DNA of 64,000 nt from Pogonophryne albipinna (taxonomy: Eukaryota > Chordata > Actinopteri > Perciformes > Artedidraconidae). Made by a program: the position numbers and the translations under genes. The notes beneath the pieces were generated by a model. The model was not told where the DNA came from, made no database searches, and worked only from the letters and a program-made list of their open reading frames with translations. The stretch lies in the NCBI GenBank assembly GCA_028583405.1, contig CM053259.1:14498594-14562593 (forward strand), written 5' to 3'. Positions 51,770 through 64,000 of this stretch are shown here, piece by piece; positions within the stretch are counted from its first letter, which is position 1; the number at the start of each line of letters is the position of its first letter.

Positions 51770-52802
51770 CGCTGGCACCTTGGGAAATGAAGATGGATGA
51801 TGAGCACCTTGCTAAGCAGGGCTGCAAGAAGCTTAGGAGATAATGTGGGTGCACACATAATGCCGCCACCAACGTTAACAACCACCTACTTAGTTTACAC
51901 GCATTATACGAGAGGCACCAACTCATTTTACAAACCTCATAGCCTTTATCTTGCTTGTCATGTAAAATAGATGCGTTTAGCTTTTGTATCATTGTTTCGT
52001 GGTTGCATTAAACAATTTGGCTCATTACAGCCGGAAGCTTTAGCCGCGGTGGCGTCCTGTAGGGAAAGAGAGCGCAGATAGAAAGCTTGTTAGACGGGCA
52101 GCAGCAGAGTGGTTTGCAGAGCACAGAGCCATTAACAGGAAGAGATAATGTACTCCTCTTATTAATGTTGACTTGGTATTTGCCATTGGCCCTCATGAGC
52201 ACACAGGCAACACATGCACATAAGGGAAAAAACTGTATTTTTTAGGCTAATACATTTGGTTTAAATTTGCCTAACATGCACTTAATGAAAATAATTAAAC
52301 GGTTGTTAAAACCTCACTGAGATTTAATTTAGTTTCAGTAACGATTTAGAAACGTGATGGCAAATCTGATATAACAATTAGGGACATGCCAATCAGATTT
52401 CCACGGTTTTTATGCATATTGGGCATCGGCCCATTTTCTTTCATTAATCATTTCCAGCAATTAGATCTATCCAATGGGACACTTTTTCAGTGCCAAAGCA
52501 ATCTCTGTCCTCATGTTACCTTGCATACAAATCCTTCCAATAAGTTCCAACTACTCAAATCTGAAATATGGGGATTTTAGAGCACAGCAAATATTCGTGC
52601 TCAAGAAAAAAGTACAAAAACCCATACAATAAACATGTTTCAGAAATGTAAATTAATATATTTAATCATCAATCAAAGTACCAATACGGTACAATTGAAG
52701 ATCAGCAAGACCAATGTATAATGTTATGGGACAGGCCCTAATAAGCACTCACAAAACATATGCTGCACATACACTCAAAAATACAGTGGGCTACTTGCAG
52801 AA

Positions 52803-52804
<2 letters not shown>
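51767..52804. other. Intron stretch between microsatellites
   Basis: No gene, transposon boundary or RNA gene was recognised. Confidence 0.4.

Positions 52805-52883
<79 letters not shown>
52805..52883. repeat. (CA)n microsatellite, 79 nt
   Basis: An uninterrupted AC/CA tract of about 39 units. Confidence 0.98.
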
Positions 52884-52887
<4 letters not shown>

Positions 52888-52996
52888 GGCAGTTATTAAT
52901 CACATCAGGGGCTTGTTGTACTGACTGAGCTCCACAGAGAGAAAAATGCTTCATTAATACCAACCCCCAAGCCCCATGGTAGCAGGACTACACACG

Positions 52997-53000
<4 letters not shown>

Positions 53001-53047
<47 letters not shown>
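53001..53047. repeat. (CA)n microsatellite, 47 nt
   Basis: A CA tract preceded by an imperfect CACACGCACG stretch. Confidence 0.98.
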
Positions 53048-53049
<2 letters not shown>

Positions 53050-53189
53050 TATGTTTCTAGACATTGAAAGGGAACACACACTCCATGCTGCTGTGTCTTT
53101 ACCTCATATGCACATTGATCTTGACCTGGCAAGCATACTCCCACTCGTTCATGCATAGAAAACGGCTGCATCGATAATTATCTCTCTCA

Positions 53190-53191
<2 letters not shown>

Positions 53192-53281
<90 letters not shown>
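53192..53281. repeat. (CA)n microsatellite, 90 nt
   Basis: An uninterrupted CA tract of 45 units, flanked by short TC/GA dinucleotide runs (TCTCTCTC before, GAGAGA after). Confidence 0.98.
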
Positions 53282-53284
<3 letters not shown>

Positions 53285-53646
53285 AGATGTCTCTGAGTGT
53301 GCTGTTGACTTCTTTATTTATTCATCCGCTGACTCTATCCAGGTCAGGTCATCTGCAACCGCTTATCGCACACATGGCTCTTCTTTGAAAACACCAGCCA
53401 ACCCTCCCTCTCTGGGAGTCTGAGGACTGACAGCTAAGCAGAGAACACACGCATGCACGCACGCGCGGCGATTGGATATGTTGCTGTTGAGGCAGGGTAA
53501 CTTAGCCAAGCTTTGATGTCCTCTGATTTTGTGTCTTGGTAGGAGCGCCCTTTTCTCCCATGTTGTCTGCCGCTGCTTTTTGATGTTTTTATAGCAACTC
53601 CCCCTCCTGACCCTCACATGATGCCTCACATGATGCCAGCAACAGT

Positions 53647-53652
<6 letters not shown>

Positions 53653-53710
<58 letters not shown>
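53653..53710. repeat. (CA)n microsatellite, 58 nt
   Basis: An uninterrupted CA tract of 29 units, preceded by GCGCG. Confidence 0.98.
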
Positions 53711-58189
<4,479 letters not shown>

Positions 58190-58386
58190 AGAGGTTAAAC
58201 ATTCACACACACTTCCGGCATGTGTCAGAAATGCCGCGTCTTCTCGCCTCGCCTGTTCCCTGTAATCTGACGGGTTTGCTTTAAGCTACATGAGGCCGAG
58301 TTAGCCTCCTCAGCAGGCTGACTTTCTTTCTGTCTTCCTGTTTTAACCGCAGGAAATGTTCCCATCGCCGCAGGCTCTCTGAACAG

Positions 58387-58422
58387 CTGACTGAATGTCT
58401 GACTGAATGTCTGACTGAACGG
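58387..58422 (+). repeat. 12-bp tandem repeat, 3 copies
   Basis: CTGACTGAATGT repeats at 58387 and 58399, followed by a variant CTGACTGAACGG at 58411. Confidence 0.95.
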
Positions 58423-59119
58423 CTGCCTGGCTGACTTTAAAGGCACTTTCAGACCTTAGGCTGCTGCCTAGTGTCCTCAACTTACAGTCATTGGTAGGCT
58501 TAGATCTCCCACTCTTAGAAAGACATTAAGGAATATTTACAGTAAGGAGCGATTTGTCCCTGGAAATACTTTTTGGGAGTGTTTGAGAGAGAACTAAGAC
58601 CTTTAACATGCCCTTGAAGAGGTTTGTGTTTGCACAACATTTTAAATCTAAACATGTTGTGATAATAATTAATGTAAGACACAAAGGAAAGCTGTGTGTG
58701 AGTTTCCAATTGAATCCAGTACAGGAAATCTGCTTTACTTTGTTGTACTAAAGTATTATATCAGTCAGATATTATTGCACACATCTGTTTACCTGGTCGA
58801 GGAAACATGTTCATTGTTATCAAAAGCTGTCACGTTCACTTGTCTCCAAACAGCGTGGGCTTTTTTAAAGTCTGAACACTCTAAAACCACAGTTTACATT
58901 AAGCTGGTTCGTAATCAGTGTTTCCTCCTATCAAGCACTTTGTTGCAAAACCATTTCAGATCATATTTTGAGTGGATATCTGATCAGTTTTATGGCCCTG
59001 TCAGAGTAAGAGAGATTTTTTTGGCAGCACTTCTGGACTGCAGGCACAGGCAAGGACAGGCTTGGATACGAGAACACAGAAATGTGTAGTAGAAACAAAA
59101 TGGTTTGGTTGCAGTAGGA

Positions 59120-59460
59120 TTTTGGATAATGGATGACTGTCGGTCGGTTTGTCCATCGCTTTTGTTGACATGGACGTATCTCACAACTACTGGATATATT
59201 GCCACGAGGTTAGGTGCAGACACATATCATAATGCCTTTGGTGGTGGTTCAGGGTGAAACATATTGAATTAACCCTAAGAGGATTCATCCCTATGATTTC
59301 CCCCCCTGAATGATTTCACTACCATCATCCTCAGCTGTACTTTGTGTTAGGTGCTAATAAGAAAAAGTTAGCATACTGACCCATTAGTAAATATTACCTG
59401 CTAAACATCAGCATGTAAGCATTGTCACTGTTAGCATTGCTATTTCATTTTTTTGAAACA
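59120..59460 (+). repeat. Degraded interspersed repeat (percomorph type), copy 2
   Basis: It shares phrases in order with the copy at 5580-6005 (CAGCTGTACTTTGTGTTAGG, TACCTGCTAAACATCAGCAT, GTTAGCATTG). It also extends further upstream in the same family style (CAACTACTGGATATATTGCC). The edges are approximate. Confidence 0.6.
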
Positions 59461-61549
59461 GCAATAAGCAGGTCTGTATTGAGAACTAAAATGTACACAA
59501 TTCGTTTTGCAAATTATTTTACAATTTCAAACTCAAATAGCCTAATCATAGAATAAATTGCAGATTTGTTCTGTTTATTTATAGTTTCTCGCTGCTTCCT
59601 TCAATTTTTCATTAACACATGTATTGTTTACTCGGGCAACAGCTCATGCAGTAGAACAAAAAACGAATACTTGTAATTTACTTATTATTATTCTCCACTT
59701 TCAAGAAGTAGTTTGAAGAAAAAAGAAGGATGGTCCTGACCTTTTTTTATACATGGCAATTAAGGTGTACAGTACAAGTCCAAGTAATGAAGCTTTTCCA
59801 AGCAAAATGTTGTGTTCACAGGGTTTTTCTTATTCCCTTAGGGCGTTACATGGAAGCCAGGCTCCCAGCGTACATGTTTGTTGAATATGGTTCCTGCTGA
59901 AAGTGAGGAATAATGAGATTGCTGTAGTGCATATAAACTCGCTCTGTGACGCTCAGGGCAAGTAGCAACATCCTCTTTGCAACAGGAAGGAACAGCCTGG
60001 GAAACGTGGAGTAAATTCTTCCATAAGAAATATACAAAAGCACATTTTATTTCCTGTGGTTACATCTCAGGAGCTTTTTCAGTCTGGCACACACTTCTTC
60101 CAGCCAGCCCACTCCCAATCCACCGTTGTATTTGACCCGTTTTTGATGTACATCCCCCCGAGGAGTAGTGAGAGGAGTATAAATGTGCACCTTTAGACGG
60201 CTGCAGACAGGAATGGGAGGGAATAATATGATGCGAGGTGTAGTGAAGGGTCACCCCTGTCATGTGGAGCACTTGCAAGGAGGCCCACATGCTGGTTTCA
60301 CTCTTTCTAATTGGGGTGTTCACCAGTTTCTTGGCTTCCCACAGGAGGTGTTCTGTCTCTTTCCTACAAGTGGTAAGGGAGCTAAAAATAGGCGGATGGA
60401 GAGCATGTGGAGAAACAGAAGAGGGGTTAAAAGTGGAGGTCCAGAAGGAGATTAGAGGCGGACATGAGATAATGAAATGTCTGCAGGGGGAATAATAGGT
60501 AAAGAAATAAAATGAACATTTCATAAAAAGAGAGGGAGGGAATCAAACAAAATAGCTGGCCTTTTTTGTGAGGATGAGAGAAATGTAAAAGGTAGAGGAT
60601 TGAGAAAAGGCTAAAGTAAGAGTGTTTTACCCAGAGGAGTGCGAGGTGGATCTGTTAAGGCATACTCCCGGCATCAACCTGTTAGAGCCGAACAAGAACG
60701 AGCAGCTTAGCTCGTCGTAGGAGAGGTTACAAGTGCTGAACTCACACTAATCAAGCTTTCTCCTTGTGTTTCCTCCCCCCCTCTCTCTCTCTCCCTGCGC
60801 CGCCCTTCATCCACACCAATCATCTAGGTAAGAACACTTTTTTTTTCTCTTCTCCTTAATGTGAGTTTGTGTTTGTGTGCTGTGGAAAATGTGTGGGAGG
60901 TAGGGTGGGGCGTGAGAACTGGCGAGGGTGGCACAGAGAAACATGTTCGGCATATCAATGACGCCCTAGAGCATGCACAAACAGTTCCCTAACATATAGC
61001 AAACATGTTGAAATACGAGGCAGGGTTCCTGTCAAAGGGCCACTGTTGTGCCTCTCATGGACCTCTTTCAGCTGACCGAATAAAGAGACACTTTCTTTAT
61101 TCGTTGTATGCCAAAAAGAGAGATTATCTACTCGAATGTAAAGAAGGAAAGAACAGAGAGGGAGAAGAAACTCTTTCACACAATTGGAAAGTGAATGGAT
61201 GAACACATTTGTGTCTGTTTAAAAAGTTGAACTCAATTCTGCACACTTTTTGTGGAGGGAAATCACAGTGATTCTGAAGCTATAATGCATGTTTATGGAA
61301 ATATCTGTTTATATACTCAGATATTGGAGTAAAATGTGAGCATGGCATAGCTTTGTATAGTGGCACGATATGAGGAAACTATGCTAAAACATTGTTGAAT
61401 ATCGCAATAACAACATTACTTGCGATGACAGATATTAGTTATGCCTTTCTGTTGCTTGCATTACAATGCTCAAATACAACAAATTGCTTATTAAATTAAA
61501 CATATAAAAAGAACAACTTATTATGCTAAATGTCAGGTTGTTATTAGTA
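59461..61549. other. Intron stretch without recognised elements
   Basis: No gene or transposon boundary. A CT-rich run lies at about 60770-60795. Confidence 0.4.
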
Positions 61550-62200
61550 TATGTTGTCTCTACTGTGACATGTTTCCATGCTTTAATGTTCAAAAAGCTC
61601 TATTTTTTGTGGCACCTCTTTTCACCCTCTGTCTGAAACCAGAGTCTGCTCTGATTGGTTAGCTTGCCTGCTCTGTTGTGATTGGTCAACCGCTTAGAAA
61701 TGTCCCGCCCCTTAGTCTATCATGTACATTGTGGTGGATCGCTAGTTAGGGCTGCTCGATTATGGCAAAAATCATAATCTCGATTATTTGGGTCAATAAT
61801 TGTAATTGCGATTATTAAATGCGATTATTCATTGACTTTGAAAACATCCATTTATTGGAGAAAAAAATGTGAACCGTATGTTTTTAACAGTTGATTACCC
61901 TGAACTTTAAGTATAATTCAACTGAAAAACCAACAACAACAAAAATTATAAAAAAAGTAAAAAAATAATCGTTTTATTTCGATTACGTTGTTTTCGTAAT
62001 CGTTGCAAACCATAATCGTAATCGCGATTAAAATATGATTAATTGAGCAGCCCTATCGCTAGTGTTACAAAGTGATGTCATTATGTTACGAAAGCAAACA
62101 AAATTGTCCAATGGAGGATTGACACAAAAATAATATATTTTTTAAACATACCGTGTAGCCCTACTTTATAGCCCACAAACATTTATAAAAGACAGTTTCT
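61550..62200. repeat. Older MITE-like repeat interrupted by a hAT MITE
   Basis: The left portion (TTTTCACCCTCTGTCTGAAA, TCTGCTCTGATTGGTTAGC, TGTTGTGATTGGTCAACCGC) and the right portion (TACAAAGTGATGTCATTATG, CATACCGTGTAGCCCTACTT) fit one common fish repeat once the inserted MITE and one TSD copy are ignored. I know the style but not the family name, and the ends are approximate. Confidence 0.55.
61747..62055. mobile_element. hAT MITE (TAGGGCTGCTCGATTAT family), copy 2, TSD TCGCTAGT
   Basis: TCGCTAGT flanks the element at 61739-61746 and 62056-62063, with inverted termini TAGGGCTGCTCGATTATGG and ATTGAGCAGCCCTA. It is 309 bp and very similar throughout to the copy at 42443-42762, in the same orientation, differing by small indels and substitutions. 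It is inserted inside an older repeat. Confidence 0.95.
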
Positions 62201-64000
62201 TCCCTTTTTCAACAAGCCCTCACATTAACAAGTAACCTCGACTTGAAGAGCTCATATCACAGTTGGGGCTAACAGCAAAAAGCAGCAGTATATGTTGAAG
62301 CAATCTACACAATGTCAGTGTGGGGTTGTTGTAGATGGGAGTAAAGCAGTGTATTCATATGCATGTACTGTTTACAGCTTACAAATTAACAACCTTGATA
62401 GGTCACAGAGGAAACCACAGGCTCCTCAATTAACATACACATTTACTTACATGCCCACACAATAAAATAGTCTGTATTATTGCACATTATACTCATGCAT
62501 GGTTAACTTCCTCCCACTTGTTTGGGCGCAGCAATTCAGACATACATTTGCATATAAACTGAAAGCAAAGGGCAACGGTTTCCCTGCCTGGAGTTGATAT
62601 TAGAGAGGTGTCGCCATAACAGACCACAGGATCAGAGGCTCTCTCCATCCCTCCCTTCATCCCACCATCATGTCCTTCCCCTTAAACACTACCTGCGCTC
62701 TCCTGCTTCTCCTCTCTCCTGCTTGGGATCTGTTGGTTGTTTATAGCAGCTGGTGGGAGGCTTTTTGGTCTGCTCTCTGCGGACTGTTTTCAGACAAACA
62801 AAGCTTTGAGTTTGAAGGCCACCGCACTCTCTCCCACGCCAATTGCCTGAATCGTTGCGGTCACGGCGTCCGCTGTTTTGACTGGGGCAGCGCGTCCTCA
62901 CCCCCAACGAGGAGGAGGATGTGAGAGTGTGAGAGTTTGTTTGGTTTGTTTCGCTGTTAGCAAAGGCTCATTTTCAATGTCATTACTCCTACAACTTCCT
63001 ACCTACTGCATCAGTTAGCTTGCTAGCTTGTTTGTTCTGTGAAGAAGAAGGTGAATAGTGAGTAAGCACATGACACAGCTGTCCTTAAAAATAGTTGTTA
63101 ACTGTCTACAGCAAAGACTAGTTGGTTTGCTTTGACAAATGGTGGTCACCTGGCAGTAAAAACGCTAGCACACATGTTAGCGCTAGCTTAGCTAACCCTA
63201 ACTGACTAGCCTCTCACTGTCCTCACCTGCTCTCCAACTTTTTTCCTTCCTCCTCGCTCTTTCACTGCAGTGAATAATGAACTTTCCTTCATTCTTTATC
63301 TCCCTCTCACACTCTTCTCCTCCCTCCCCCTCCGCACCTCTCCTCAGCCCCTCTCTCCCCCGGTTCCTCCTTCCCCGTTCAATAAACTCCGACTTCATTT
63401 GCCAGTGTTGCAGCAGGCTGTTTGGCAGACCTGACGGCCCTGTCGCACAGCGCTGATGCTTGAATGCAGCGTGCCCAGCACACTGGCTGCATTGTGCTTT
63501 TGATGAGGCCCTACATCTTAGTCCCTCAAGGGCCTGCGTGTGCAACTGTGTGTGTGCGGAGCTGATGGCGACTGTGGACTTTAAAGCACACAGACGCAAC
63601 AACACGCCAAATTGTGTGCCCCCCAGCACCTTTGCACAGTTACATTAGCCTCCCAGCGGCTGACACAGCGGTGTGGAGATATTTATTAATGCCCGTCGTG
63701 ATAACGTGTTGAATGATAAACAGGACGGGTCAGGGTCTGATCGATACTCTGGCAGTACTGCGATATACATCCGCTACTAGCCAAGGCGTATCCCTCTCCA
63801 TCTCTCACAGTAAAGCCTTAAATCTCTGGCCACTCTCCACCCGCTCCGCCTGCCAAAAGTCTCCCCAGAATAACTCTTCTTGCCCCGTTTAATGGTTTAA
63901 CTACTCTAAAGAAAAGGGCAAGGCTTTCCTATTGTCTCTCACTCTTTAATCATATTAAGTGCCGGGCAAGAACGACAGCTCCATTTTTTTTATGTGCACT
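62201..64000. other. Intron stretch to window end, nothing recognised
   Basis: No exon 2 of ext1, transposon boundary or RNA gene. ORFs at 62670-62924 (+) and 63198-63629 (-) lack conserved motifs; the latter follows a polypyrimidine-rich + strand at about 63230-63380. Confidence 0.4.

Noticed and set aside
51480..51992. 170-codon minus-strand ORF with a long poly-CV tract
   Set aside because: The frame is kept open by the (CA)n microsatellite, which has no stop codons in any frame; the flanks have no family signal.
62670..62924. 84-codon ORF with a hydrophobic, signal-like N-terminus
   Set aside because: No conserved domain after the hydrophobic start, no splice or poly(A) context supporting a gene, and no resemblance to known secreted peptides.
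63198..63629. 143-codon minus-strand ORF
   Set aside because: Low-complexity Glu/Arg-rich segment caused by a polypyrimidine tract; no domain.

Overview
The window looks like nuclear DNA of a ray-finned fish, most likely a percomorph teleost. It holds one vertebrate-type split gene with a GT splice donor, many long (CA)n microsatellites, several short DNA transposons with intact target-site duplications, and 5'-truncated LINE pieces. There are no bacterial-style operons and no densely packed ORFs. The percomorph placement rests on my recognition of interspersed repeat styles and is an inference.

Only one gene can be supported. It is the first coding exon of ext1 (exostosin-1, a heparan sulfate co-polymerase subunit) on the + strand at 13679-14622, ending in a phase-2 GTAAGT donor. 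A moderately GC-rich promoter/5' leader lies upstream (about 12640-13678), with CCAAT, GC-box and CRE-like words. The exon 2 peptide that should follow was not found, so everything from 14623 to the window end (over 49 kb) is read as the first part of a very long intron 1. Long first introns are typical of vertebrate EXT1.

Region by region: 1-12640 is upstream non-coding DNA with an L2-like LINE tail, a composite foldback MITE with a 9-bp flanking direct repeat (4250-5367), a degraded percomorph-type repeat (about 5580-6000) and a MITE with about 49-bp inverted repeats (11316-11954). 12640-14622 holds the promoter, leader and exon 1. 14623-64000 is intron 1. It carries five hAT elements with perfect 8-bp target-site duplications (19044, 34570, 39454, 42443 and 61747; the last two are one family), a PIF/Harbinger-like MITE with TTA duplications (32128), a 5'-truncated L1-type LINE with a 14-bp duplication (44991-46336), a cluster of five long CA tracts at 51.7-53.7 kb and a 119-nt CA tract at 58.07 kb.

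I found no undescribed multi-gene system. The items most worth a second look are a possible 5'-leader intron and an overlapping uORF at ext1, a tandem CRE array in intron 1, a pre-miRNA-like hairpin at 50.33 kb, a shared module in opposite orientation inside two different hAT elements, and the internal architecture of the composite MITE at 4.2-5.4 kb.
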